A stretch of DNA of 32,437 bases. Source: Thermoplasmata archaeon. GTDB taxonomy: Archaea > Thermoplasmatota > Thermoplasmata > Sysuiplasmatales > Sysuiplasmataceae. Positions within the stretch are counted from its first letter, which is position 1; the number at the start of each line of letters is the position of its first letter. This document shows, piece by piece, positions 8,136 through 15,921 of this stretch. The translations under genes and the position numbers were made by a program. The DNA is taken from NCBI GenBank assembly GCA_021817225.1, contig JAKAVR010000020.1, positions 1 through 32,437 on the forward strand, written 5' to 3'. The notes beneath the pieces are model-generated. The model saw only the letters and a program-made list of their open reading frames with translations. It did not search any database and had not been told where the DNA came from.

Positions 8136-9299
8136 CTATGTCCTGCTGCCTATGAATTTCTCAAGTTCATCCAGACCGTGGCCGATGTCTTCAAGATTCC
8201 CGGAAAAAGATATTCTCAGGTGCTTCTCCCCTTCCGTACCAAAGGCAATGCCCGGCAGGACGGCGACGTGATGACTCTCTAGGAATTGTGCACAGAACTC
8301 CTTCGATTTCATATCAATGTCATATGAGGGGAAGGCGTAGAAAGCGCCGTCGATGTTTCCCGTATGCATACCATCTATCTGATTCAGCCGCTTCTGCACG
8401 AAGTCCCTCTTTGTTCTGAACTCCTCCCTGAACCTCTGTATGTGGCCGTCGCAGTGATTAAGCGCATATTCGGATGCCAGTTGTATGAACGGGGGTGAGC
8501 AGGTGTATGTGTGTTCGACGAGCCTGACCATATCCCTGAGAACTTCATGCGAAGCAACTACATACCCAGCCCTCCACCCTGTCATTGAATAGCTCTTCGA
8601 AAGTGAAAAGAGGGACACAACGGTATCGGGCTCTTTTTCAAGGCTGCCTGCAGAGATATGCTCTTTTTCGTAGACAAGATCTTCGTATGCCTCGTCGCTG
8701 ACAAGCCTTGCCCCGTTCGACGCACATTCGCCATAGATCTCCTCCAATTCTCTTCTGTCGAGAACCTTTCCGGTGGGATTGCATGGATCGTTCAGAACGA
8801 CGGCCGCAGTCCTGGAACTCATGGCCGATTTGAGTTTCTTCAGATCGGGGGTGAAACCATCAACTGTCCCGTAGTATCTCACCTTGAGCCCTGCAAGGAG
8901 GGCAGGCTCGGTATAGAAAAAGCCAGGGTTGGGGAGCAGTATTTCATTCCTGCCGCTGCCAGCCACAGCCATGAATGCCGCATATATCGCCATCTTGGTT
9001 GTCATGAATGCGCAGCTGTCGGCCGCACACTCGATCCTGTTCTTCCGTCTGACCTTGGCTGCTATTGCCTCCCTGACGGATGGAATGCCGGATGCAGAAG
9101 TGTAATGTGTCTTTCCATCCTTCATGCCGCTGTAGGCAGCATCGACGATATCGGCCGGTGTGTCGTATGTGGGCTCCCCCACTGCGAGTGAGATTATTCT
9201 CTCCCCTCGTTCCATCTTCTTCAGCACAAGGTTGATTGAATCGAATGCACCCGAGTCATGCAAATCAGAGAGCCGCGTAGCTGCCACCTGGTTCCACAA
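8136..9299 (-). CDS. PLP-dependent aminotransferase, class I/II (AspC-like)
   Basis: This 387-aa fold-type I aminotransferase has the expected residues: GEPTYDTPADI near 41-51, the substrate/PLP region THYTSASGIPSVREAIA, NDPCNPTGKVL (Asn174 by my count), SDEAYEDLVY (Asp202), and SLSKSYSMTGWRAGY with Lys235 as Schiff-base lysine. The C-terminal HLRISFS supplies the carboxylate-binding Arg. It probably transfers amino groups between an amino acid and 2-oxoglutarate, making Asp, Ala or aromatic amino acids; specificity cannot be read from sequence. CATATTGAAG about 26 nt upstream of the ATG is a plausible TATA box. It is transcribed separately from the pseudo-receiver 80 nt upstream. Confidence 0.9.
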   Translation of the reverse strand: MWNQVAATRLSDLHDSGAFDSINLVLKKMERGERIISLAVGEPTYDTPADIVDAAYSGMKDGKTHYTSASGIPSVREAIAAKVRRKNRIECAADSCAFMTTKMAIYAAFMAVAGSGRNEILLPNPGFFYTEPALLAGLKVRYYGTVDGFTPDLKKLKSAMSSRTAAVVLNDPCNPTGKVLDRRELEEIYGECASNGARLVSDEAYEDLVYEKEHISAGSLEKEPDTVVSLFSLSKSYSMTGWRAGYVVASHEVLRDMVRLVEHTYTCSPPFIQLASEYALNHCDGHIQRFREEFRTKRDFVQKRLNQIDGMHTGNIDGAFYAFPSYDIDMKSKEFCAQFLESHHVAVLPGIAFGTEGEKHLRISFSGNLEDIGHGLDELEKFIGSRT

Positions 9300-9379
9300 T
9301 GTCCGGGCGCTTCAATATGTTTCTCATACTGACGGACTTGGATGGAGATGGTCAACATGGAGCACAAGGCATCTTGTGG

Positions 9380-9772
9380 TCAATTGAGGTTTCGGCCGAG
9401 CAGTCCCCTGATGGTTTCTGTGAGCAGAATCAGCTCTTTTGTCGGATTGTCTCCCCTGCTCATGTACGCAATGTTGCTCAGCTTCAGGACTTCGTCCCTC
9501 AGCTTTTCGTTGTATGCATCGGATAGCATGACGACCGGTATATCGTGTCCCTCAATCCTGAGCTTCCTGAGATATTCGATACACGCATTGTCCCCTTTCC
9601 TGCAGCCATAGATAACAACGTCAATCTGGCCATCTGATATCATAGCCATTCCCTCCTTCAGCGTACTTGCAACCTCAACCTGCATGTCTGCAGTCATCTC
9701 CAGCAGCAGCTTTAACGGTTCAAGAGGGGTTGCCTGCTCGTCGACATAGAGCACCTTCAGGGCAGAATTCAT
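9380..9772 (-). CDS. Degenerate receiver-domain (CheY-like) protein lacking the phospho-Asp
   Basis: This is a single receiver-like domain of about 130 aa. It begins LKVLYVDEQATPLEPLKLLL, where DE takes the place of the acidic pair. The strand usually reading DLVLLD is DVVIYG, so the phospho-acceptor position is Gly. The rest follows archaeal receivers (EYLRKLRIEGHDIPVVMLSDA, then AYMSRGDNPTKELILLTETIRGLL), with Arg in place of the conserved Lys. It is therefore probably a pseudo-receiver that cannot be phosphorylated conventionally. The track start is 9814; the Met at 9772 is preferred because CTAAAAAGCC, a likely TATA box, lies about 33 nt upstream. No output domain or adjacent kinase is present. 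Confidence 0.65.
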   Translation of the reverse strand: MNSALKVLYVDEQATPLEPLKLLLEMTADMQVEVASTLKEGMAMISDGQIDVVIYGCRKGDNACIEYLRKLRIEGHDIPVVMLSDAYNEKLRDEVLKLSNIAYMSRGDNPTKELILLTETIRGLLGRNLN

Positions 9773-9871
9773 AATTCGTGGACTTCCGATCATGTAATCT
9801 GGCTTTTTAGACAAGTTTAGAATTTGATAACCAAAATCCCATGTCAGGGGAGGCCTGAATGAATCGACTCC

Positions 9872-10474
9872 TCAGTTGAATTCGCGACCGCCCTGCCCAA
9901 GTTTCCTCCCGAAATCCATCTCAACTGCCATGACGATGGTCCAGATGTCTATCACAACGATTCCGAATGCTTCTATCGCCGCTGTAGAAGGCCATGGGAC
10001 AAGGACCGCGACGATTGTGGAGACTACCCCCAGCAGGAGCAACACCAATCCGGAGCGTTTCCTGCGATCAAACACTAATCCTGCACCCCATGCAAGAATG
10101 GCTAACAGCGACTGCACGAAGAACCAGTAGGAGACGAAAAGGTGAGGATAGGTGCCTTCGTGGAAGAAACCTATCATTATAAGAAAGAAACCGGCAACGA
10201 GAAAGAATACGCTCCCTGTTGTTTCAGTCCTGTTCCCTGAAAACACCACAAGCGACCAGGAGTAGATGCATATCAAAGTTCCAGTTAACATCATCCCGTC
10301 ATTGAAAAACCAGGGCGCGGTTGCACCTGGTGCGCCAAGATCGCTGAATGCGTTCCTGGTGAATACAAACCACGGGTTAAGCATCGCCGCAACAAAGATG
10401 ACAATCCACGCAACAGCTATTCCGGCAAGACCAAGTTTGAACACCACTCGTGCACTTTCAACCAGCTTCGTCAT
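9872..10474 (-). CDS. DUF998 family integral membrane protein
   Basis: This 200-aa polytopic protein has six predicted helices. Family features of DUF998 (PF06197-like) are the first helix followed by NPWFVFTRNAFSDLGAPGATAPWFFNDGMMLTG, and a small loop FFHEGTYPHLFVSYWFFVQSL between helices 3 and 4. The biochemical role of the family is unknown. It lies 44 nt downstream of the four-helix protein gene on the same strand and may be co-transcribed, although GCTTAATTCC near 10510 could be its own promoter. Confidence 0.75.
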   Translation of the reverse strand: MTKLVESARVVFKLGLAGIAVAWIVIFVAAMLNPWFVFTRNAFSDLGAPGATAPWFFNDGMMLTGTLICIYSWSLVVFSGNRTETTGSVFFLVAGFFLIMIGFFHEGTYPHLFVSYWFFVQSLLAILAWGAGLVFDRRKRSGLVLLLLGVVSTIVAVLVPWPSTAAIEAFGIVVIDIWTIVMAVEMDFGRKLGQGGREFN

Positions 10475-10518
10475 CTCTTCGCCACCCTGCAGCAGCCATG
10501 TATGACACTCGGGGGGAA

Positions 10519-10998
10519 TTAAGCACTTTCAGGCTCACGGTCTTCAACCGGAACAGTTCCGGCAGGCATTCGCCCTCTTCTTCCCGCAAGTGATATGGCC
10601 ACCGCAGCAATCGAGGCAACAAGTATCAGGTAATAACCCGTGCCGAAGGAAAGGAGACTCATCAGCGACATCTTGTCCGCTATGAAGGGGAAGGCAGTCA
10701 ACAGCGTCATCCCCGAGATGCCCAGAACACCTGATCCGAGTGGAAAGGCACCGAGGACGCCTGCAACAATTATGAGTATTCCTGCAACTATCGTGACTAT
10801 TGTTGCCTCTGCTGCAAGCATGCTCTGTTCTTTAGGCACCTGGGGCAGACTCAGCGTCGCGCTTGAGAACGCGCTGTAGAGAGTCGACCCCTGCTGCACG
10901 AAACCAGGAATCGATCCAAAAGGGATGAGAAATGCTGCCAGGAGCGTTATGACGCCGGCAGCAGTTCCAGCCACTCTTCCTGCCTGCAAATTATCCAC
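10519..10998 (-). CDS. Four-helix membrane protein of unknown function (intact paralog)
   Basis: This 159-aa protein starts at GTG 10998 (VDNLQAGRVAG) and has four hydrophobic segments: AAGVITLLAAFLIPFGSIPGF, ATIVTIVAGILIIVAGVLGAFPLG, SGISGMTLLTAFPFI-type, and TGYYLILVASIAAVAISLAG. A polar extracytoplasmic loop (QQGSTLYSAFSSATLSLPQVPKEQS) follows helix 1 and the C-terminus is charged. No known family is recognised. A decayed copy lies at 3458-3867, showing recent duplication of this lineage-specific family. CTTAATAA at 11031-11038 is a probable TATA box giving a leader of about 10 nt. Its promoter region is shared divergently with the PadR operon. Confidence 0.75.
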   Translation of the reverse strand: MDNLQAGRVAGTAAGVITLLAAFLIPFGSIPGFVQQGSTLYSAFSSATLSLPQVPKEQSMLAAEATIVTIVAGILIIVAGVLGAFPLGSGVLGISGMTLLTAFPFIADKMSLMSLLSFGTGYYLILVASIAAVAISLAGRRGRMPAGTVPVEDREPESA

Positions 10999-11108
10999 TA
11001 CCGATTACACTGACACAAACTGTCTGTCTCTTATTAAGCGTTCACCATCTGATTATCAAGGATGGTAGGGTGTGAATTTCCAGATGATGCCTCAATCTGT
11101 ACGACTAT

Positions 11109-11129
11109 CGATATCGATATCGTTATATA
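11109..11129 (+). promoter_or_regulatory. PadR-operon promoter with palindromic operator candidate
   Basis: CGATATCGATATCG (11109-11122) is a perfect 14-bp palindrome directly abutting the TATA box TTATATA (11123-11129). The TATA box is centred about 26 nt before the ATG at 11152, so the mRNA is probably leaderless. The palindrome covers the BRE position, where a bound repressor would block TFB/TBP. The divergent promoter for the four-helix protein lies 70 bp further left. Confidence 0.65.
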
Positions 11130-11151
11130 CGCGCTGAAGTGTGATCGCGCC

Positions 11152-11730
11152 ATGAAGCACGGAGGCTTCCAGTCCCAGTGGCGAAAAGGGTTCATCGGCA
11201 TCTGCGCGCTGAACATGATGACGACCGAGCCTGTATACGGCAACATGTTGGCGACGGCACTGTACGAATTGAGTGACCACCAGTGGAAACCGGGCCCCGG
11301 AGCTATCTACCCCGCACTTCACAAGCTTATCAAGGACAAACTTGCCGTTGCCCGAAAGGAGGACGGCCGTATGGTATACACGATCACAAGGAAGGGCCGT
11401 TCCCTGCTTGAAGGCATACGCACTGAGGCGGAGGCAAGCCAGCGGTATGCGATAGACTTCGGCAGGATATGGCTCAGCGCTCTGAAACCAGACAATGCGA
11501 CAGACATTCTGCTCAGGAGGCTGAGAATGAATCTTTCGACGGTTGAGGCGGTTCTCGAAGGAAAACAGTTTGCACTGTCGGAATCTGAGAAGGAATACCT
11601 GCTCAACCAGGCCCTCGGAGAACTCAGGAGGGTGACAGGAAAGCTTGAATCCAGGATGGGCAGGCGGGCCGGGAGCCCGGGCGCGAAGAACGAAACAGGT
11701 AACACGATTGAAGACAGAACACAGAAGTGA
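11152..11730 (+). CDS. PadR family winged-helix transcriptional regulator
   Basis: This is a PadR-type repressor of about 192 aa. The winged helix is clear: FIGICALNMMTTEPVYGNMLATALYELSDHQWKPGPGAIYPALHKLIKDKLAVARKEDGRMVYTITRKGRSLLEG. The family's GxxYPxLxxLxxxG signature appears as GAIYPALHKLIKDK, followed by the Y-x-IT-x-x-G wing. The long C-terminal helical region is the dimerisation part. The track start (11062) is upstream of the promoter; the TATA box at 11123 with leaderless spacing selects ATG 11152. It overlaps the ABC ATPase gene by 4 nt. PadR proteins commonly repress drug-efflux operons and are released by the drug, so autoregulation through the adjacent palindrome is likely. Confidence 0.88.
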   Translation: MKHGGFQSQWRKGFIGICALNMMTTEPVYGNMLATALYELSDHQWKPGPGAIYPALHKLIKDKLAVARKEDGRMVYTITRKGRSLLEGIRTEAEASQRYAIDFGRIWLSALKPDNATDILLRRLRMNLSTVEAVLEGKQFALSESEKEYLLNQALGELRRVTGKLESRMGRRAGSPGAKNETGNTIEDRTQK

Positions 11731-12782
11731 AAACAATGCTCGAGATGGAAGAAGCAGCAAGAAATGGCAATTACGAAAGCAAGAACGTTATAATGGAGGT
11801 CAAAGGACTGACCAAGATTTTTGAAAACAAGCTGAAGGCTGTTGACTCCGTATCGTTCAGCGTGTACGAGGGGGAGATATTCGGTTTCCTCGGGCCCAAC
11901 GGGGCTGGAAAGAGCACGACAATAAAAATGCTCACCACGCTCCTCAGACCATCTGAAGGGGATGCTGTCGTATGCGGATTCGATATCAGGAAACAGCCGC
12001 AGGAGGTCCGGTGGTCCGTCGGGGTGGTGCCGCAGGAATACACCGCGGATGAAGACATGACTGGTTTGGAAAACATAATGCTCTTCGCAAACCTCTACGG
12101 CATACCGGGCGACGTTGCGCGGAAAAGGGCAGACGAGCTGCTCATGCTTGTTGAATTGAATGAGGCTGCGGGCAGAAAGGTCTCGACATACTCCGGCGGA
12201 ATGAGGCGGAGGCTTGAGCTTGCGTGCGGCCTTGTGAATCATCCGAAGGTTCTGTTCCTGGACGAACCCACGCTTGGCCTTGATGTGCAAACGCGCACCG
12301 CGGTTTGGAGGTACATACGTATTCTCAAGGAGCAGTACGGCATGACACTCTTCCTGACAACTCACTACCTGGAGGAGGCCGACGGCCTGTGCGACCGTGT
12401 AGGCATCATAGACCATGGAAAGATTGTCAGGCTTGGGACTACAGGAGAACTCAAATCCGGCGTCGGCGGCGATGCAATCGAGCTTGGCATCAGGGAGAAG
12501 GATGTCGACCTGACCTCCTTCATAATGAAGGTGGACAGCGTCACCTCTGTAGTCAGGGAGAATGACCACTACAGAATCAAGGCTCCCCTGGGTGAGGAGG
12601 CGGCACCGGCCATAATGGATGCAGTGCGTTCTGCCGGATATCATGTTGACAGGATATCGCTGACAAAGCCAACGCTCGACGAGGTCTACCTCGAGTACAC
12701 GGGCCACAAGCTACGGGACGAGGAAGCTAACAGCCAGCAGGTGATGGCGCAGCAGAGGACTGTCCGCAGGGCAAGGGCGTGA
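11727..12782 (+). CDS. ABC exporter ATP-binding protein (DrrA-like)
   Basis: This ATPase subunit of an ABC-2 type exporter has Walker A GPNGAGKST, Q-loop VGVVPQEYT, signature YSGGMRRRLELA, Walker B VLFLDEPTLGLD and switch His in LFLTTHYLEEAD. These are typical of the daunorubicin-resistance DrrA/CcmA group. A C-terminal extension of about 90 aa resembles the DUF4162 regulatory tail. The GTG start at 11727 overlaps the padR stop (GTGA), the same overlap used for the next gene; ATG 11736 is the alternative. The conserved core begins at MEVKGLTKIFENK. It pairs with the permease downstream to export an unknown hydrophobic compound, probably a drug or lipid. Confidence 0.9.
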   Translation: MKTMLEMEEAARNGNYESKNVIMEVKGLTKIFENKLKAVDSVSFSVYEGEIFGFLGPNGAGKSTTIKMLTTLLRPSEGDAVVCGFDIRKQPQEVRWSVGVVPQEYTADEDMTGLENIMLFANLYGIPGDVARKRADELLMLVELNEAAGRKVSTYSGGMRRRLELACGLVNHPKVLFLDEPTLGLDVQTRTAVWRYIRILKEQYGMTLFLTTHYLEEADGLCDRVGIIDHGKIVRLGTTGELKSGVGGDAIELGIREKDVDLTSFIMKVDSVTSVVRENDHYRIKAPLGEEAAPAIMDAVRSAGYHVDRISLTKPTLDEVYLEYTGHKLRDEEANSQQVMAQQRTVRRARA

Positions 12783-13708
12783 TTGGCATGGCGACCACTG
12801 AAGCGAATGCGGTTGGGGGCTTTCAGATGAAGGGCGAAGAGCAGGTCAGGATAAACAAGGGCATGCTTCACGGGCTCTGGGCGCTGACAAACAGGGAACT
12901 GAAGAAGTGGTACAAGGTGCCAGTGCTCCTGTTCCTTTCAATAATACAGCCTGTCATATGGCTCGGGCTTTTCGGCAAGGCCATGAATTTCGGAGCGCTT
13001 TTCACAAGCACATCGTTCAACATACCAGGCCTCAACATTCCAAAGGCGACGCTGGACCAGCTGGCAACTCAGGCAATGCTTAGCACATTCGGTACAACAG
13101 ACTATTTCTCATTCCTCGCCGTTGGCATGCTCTCGTTCATCATACTCTTCACTGCAATGTTCAGCGGAATGTCAATTGTGTGGGACAGGAGGTTCGGGTT
13201 CCTTGACAAGCTTCTGAGCACCCCTGTCGCCCGCGGCTCGATTGTGATGGGCAAGGTCTTCTCAAGCATCATACGCTCTCTTGCCCAGGCTGCAGTTGTG
13301 CTTGTCGTGGCTGTTCTGCTCGGGATGGACACAGCAAAGATCACAGTTGTCGGCCTGGCTGGAACATTCCTTGCGCTCTTCCTTATGGCAATGGGACTAT
13401 CAGCCCTTTTCCTCATGCTCGCCCTCAGGTCCACCGACTGGCAAAGCCAGATGGCCATCATGAATCTGCTCAACCTTCCGCTGCTCTTTGCAAGCAACGC
13501 GCTATTCCCGTCAAAGCTAATGCCAGCGTGGCTGCAGGTTGTCGCAAAGCTCAATCCGGTCAGCTACGCAACGGATGCGGGCAGGCAGCTTCTTCTCGGG
13601 GTGCCCGGTTTTGCATCGCTCGGCTTCGACTTCCTGTTCCTCACGGCATTTGCAGCCCTCTTCTCAGGAGTGGGCATATTCCTTTCATGGCGCTACCTGT
13701 CCAGGTGA
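12779..13708 (+). CDS. ABC-2 type exporter permease (DrrB-like)
   Basis: This 309-aa permease has a cytoplasmic N-terminus and six helices. GLWALTNRELKKWYKVPVLLFLSIIQPVIWLGLFGKAMNF is the typical ABC-2 start (elbow helix then TM1). An extracytoplasmic loop follows, then SFLAVGMLSFIILFTAMFSGMSIVWDRRFGFLDKLLSTPVARGSIVMGK, the signature of DrrB-type proteins. The late LNPVSYATDAGRQLLLG is also characteristic. The gene overlaps the ATPase by 4 nt (GTGA), indicating translational coupling; ATG 12788 is an alternative start. The 3' end is only 22 nt from the convergent exporter permease of the helicase-nuclease operon. Confidence 0.88.
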   Translation: MIGMATTEANAVGGFQMKGEEQVRINKGMLHGLWALTNRELKKWYKVPVLLFLSIIQPVIWLGLFGKAMNFGALFTSTSFNIPGLNIPKATLDQLATQAMLSTFGTTDYFSFLAVGMLSFIILFTAMFSGMSIVWDRRFGFLDKLLSTPVARGSIVMGKVFSSIIRSLAQAAVVLVVAVLLGMDTAKITVVGLAGTFLALFLMAMGLSALFLMLALRSTDWQSQMAIMNLLNLPLLFASNALFPSKLMPAWLQVVAKLNPVSYATDAGRQLLLGVPGFASLGFDFLFLTAFAALFSGVGIFLSWRYLSR

Positions 13709-13730
13709 CGGCACTCCTGCCCCAAACCAC

Positions 13731-15140
13731 TTAAACAAATCCCTTTTCCGTGAGCTTGAAAACCATGTTCTCCGACACATGGCTGCTTCCCACCAGGTAG
13801 GCCACCGTGGCGACTGCTATTCCCACCACGACAAGCGCGCCTACAAGGGAAACGACGGAGACGATTGCCATCATCGAGAGGAAGAGAATTGGTCCCAGAG
13901 AAAGCATCTGCTTCAGGTTCTGCTGGCCGGTCATTATCTCTGAATCAACAATCTGGTTTACCGATAGCCTGGAGCTGAAGTAGATGGTCACCACAGGCGA
14001 CAGCGGAACTGTTATTCCCATGAATATGAGCGCGTTCAGCGCGCTTTTGAAGCCGAAGAACATGAGCACCATATCCGAAACGATGAAAGGCGCCATGATC
14101 ACATAAGTCTGCATGATCTTGGAGATTGCAAGACTCCTCCAGTAGACCTTGATGGGCATGGAAATGAATGCAAGCCAGGCCCTCTCATGCGAAAGCACCT
14201 CCTGGGCGAAGAGGATGGAGGAGAAGATCCCAATGTACAGTGAACCGAGGAGGAGCGTAATGTTGATGGGCCCGACGTTGCCTTCCCTGAATGCGAGGTA
14301 GAGGTAGATGAAGGCAAGGAATGGCGCCGGGATGAGAAGGTAGTAGAGCCTTATCCTCGATATCCTGACGCTCACGCTTCCGCCTATGCCAAACCTGCCA
14401 GTCAGGCTGAGCTCCGAAAGGTGGTGCGCGTATATTGCCTCCACGGGCGACTTGCCCGCGAAGCTCTCCGGTTTCCTGAACTCTGTACCGGAACGCCTGG
14501 AAGTGGTTTTGAGGAAGCCGATCTCAATGTCTCTGAGCTGCCTTACCGCGTATATGTTGAACGGTATGTTCAGGGCTATCACTATGAAAGTCCCGGCAGT
14601 CATGTTGCCCGTGAAGACGGATGTGAACGAGTAGTTGAAACCGAGAATAGGCAGGATCGCCCATACACCAAGAATTGTCGCGAGCAGCGCCTTCTGCCTC
14701 GTTTCAAGCTTGAATGAGATTATGCTGAGCGATGTCACAAGCAGTGCCAGCAGCGCTATGTTTCCTGCCATGATGCCTTTCTGCAAAAGGCCGCCCGAGA
14801 CATAGGGAAGGACATATCCGACAGCAAACAGGAAGGATATCCCGGTTGCCATGAACTGCATCAGGTAAAGGCTGACGACGAGCTCCCTCCTGTTCAGCGG
14901 GAGAGTGAAGAGGTAGTCCAGGTCCGACTTCATCAGGGCCACTCCGCCTAGAAAAACCATGAAAACAGTAAGGAAGATCAGTATTCCCACAAGGTAGTAG
15001 TTGAAGAACGAGTTCGTTGTCTCAACGCTGCTGTAGAGTGTTCCGAGAATCACCGAGTATGCAAGGAATATGAATATGAATGCTACAAGCGGTTTTGAAA
15101 AACGTGTGACTATCAGGAATTTGACAAGCTTACCCAACAC
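13731..15140 (-). CDS. ABC exporter permease, large polytopic type
   Basis: This 469-aa protein has about 11-12 hydrophobic helices and is the membrane partner of the ATPase encoded just upstream. Features are GGVALMKSDLDYLFTLPLNRRELVVSLYL, the LPL-x-R-x-x-L motif seen in ABC-2 permeases of the YhaP/ABC-type transporter group, and a second related SHERAWLAFISMPIKVYWRSLAISK in the C-terminal half, suggesting an internally duplicated permease. It starts with GTG at 15140, overlapping the ATPase stop by 11 nt, and is the last gene of the addB-addA-ABC operon. The substrate is unknown and no binding protein is nearby. Confidence 0.8.
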   Translation of the reverse strand: MLGKLVKFLIVTRFSKPLVAFIFIFLAYSVILGTLYSSVETTNSFFNYYLVGILIFLTVFMVFLGGVALMKSDLDYLFTLPLNRRELVVSLYLMQFMATGISFLFAVGYVLPYVSGGLLQKGIMAGNIALLALLVTSLSIISFKLETRQKALLATILGVWAILPILGFNYSFTSVFTGNMTAGTFIVIALNIPFNIYAVRQLRDIEIGFLKTTSRRSGTEFRKPESFAGKSPVEAIYAHHLSELSLTGRFGIGGSVSVRISRIRLYYLLIPAPFLAFIYLYLAFREGNVGPINITLLLGSLYIGIFSSILFAQEVLSHERAWLAFISMPIKVYWRSLAISKIMQTYVIMAPFIVSDMVLMFFGFKSALNALIFMGITVPLSPVVTIYFSSRLSVNQIVDSEIMTGQQNLKQMLSLGPILFLSMMAIVSVVSLVGALVVVGIAVATVAYLVGSSHVSENMVFKLTEKGFV

Positions 15141-15921
15141 CCGTCATCAGCCTCACAACCACATTTTCGATCGACTCTGTCGGGTGGGCCTGTGCCTGGA
15201 GTTCGGCCATGCTGCCGCTCCAGACATTCTTCCCCCTTGAGATGACAATTGCGCCGTCAGTCAGCCTCTCGGCTATTGACATTATGTGTGTAGAGACAAG
15301 CACCGTCGCGTTGAGCCTCTCAAGCATTCCGACCACTTTTTCCTGGGTGGGTATGTCAAGGTAGTTAAGCGGCTCGTCAAGAAGTATCACCCTGGGCTGG
15401 TGTATTATTGCAAGAGCAACAGCAAGCTTCTGCCTGTTTCCCCTTGACAGCTTGCCCACCTTGGACTTTTCATATTCCGAGAGGGAAAGTTCACCCAGGA
15501 GGCCGGAAACCCTTTCCTCAAGGTTATCCACTCCGCGCAGGGCGCCCACATACTCAAGGTTCTCCCTGACGCTAAGTGTTGCGTAGGGCGACGCGTCCTC
15601 GGGAAGATACCCTATCAGCCGCTTTGCATCCATCGAAGTCGGGTCGTGGCCCATGATCGTTATCTGCCCCGAATCCGGCTTGAGAAGCCCTACGAGAAGT
15701 TTCAGCGTCGTGCTCTTTCCAGCCCCGTTGGGCCCTATGAGCGCGTACTTCTCGCCCTGGGGAATATCGATGCTCAGGCCATCGAGCGCCACGGTGCTGC
15801 CGTACACCTTTCTTATGTTGTTCAGATAAATGCAGCTTCTGCTGCTGTCCGCGTGACTTTCCTGAGTCTCCAACACGCGTTTATTATCAACCAACTGTGC
15901 CTTATTAGTTGTGGTAGCCAT
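15130..15921 (-). CDS. ABC exporter ATP-binding protein
   Basis: This ATPase has Walker A GPNGAGKST, Q-loop LIGYLPEDAS, signature KLSRGNRQKLAVALA, Walker B VILLDEPLNYLD and switch VLVSTHIMS. The track start (16092) would run deep into the upstream helicase gene. ATG 15921 (MATTTNKAQLVDNK) is more reasonable, leaving a 17-nt overlap with the helicase stop and giving 263 aa. In ABC-2 exporters the signature often reads LSxGxRQ, as here. The permease overlaps its 3' end. Being fourth-to-third in a run of overlapping genes headed by AddB/AddA-like proteins is unusual; a functional link is possible but not shown. Confidence 0.87.
   Translation of the reverse strand: MATTTNKAQLVDNKRVLETQESHADSSRSCIYLNNIRKVYGSTVALDGLSIDIPQGEKYALIGPNGAGKSTTLKLLVGLLKPDSGQITIMGHDPTSMDAKRLIGYLPEDASPYATLSVRENLEYVGALRGVDNLEERVSGLLGELSLSEYEKSKVGKLSRGNRQKLAVALAIIHQPRVILLDEPLNYLDIPTQEKVVGMLERLNATVLVSTHIMSIAERLTDGAIVISRGKNVWSGSMAELQAQAHPTESIENVVVRLMTGVG

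Noticed and set aside
11319-12707. 462-aa minus-strand ORF opposite padR and the ABC ATPase
   Set aside because: Shadow of two strongly supported genes; composition is Cys/His/Arg-rich without recognisable domains.
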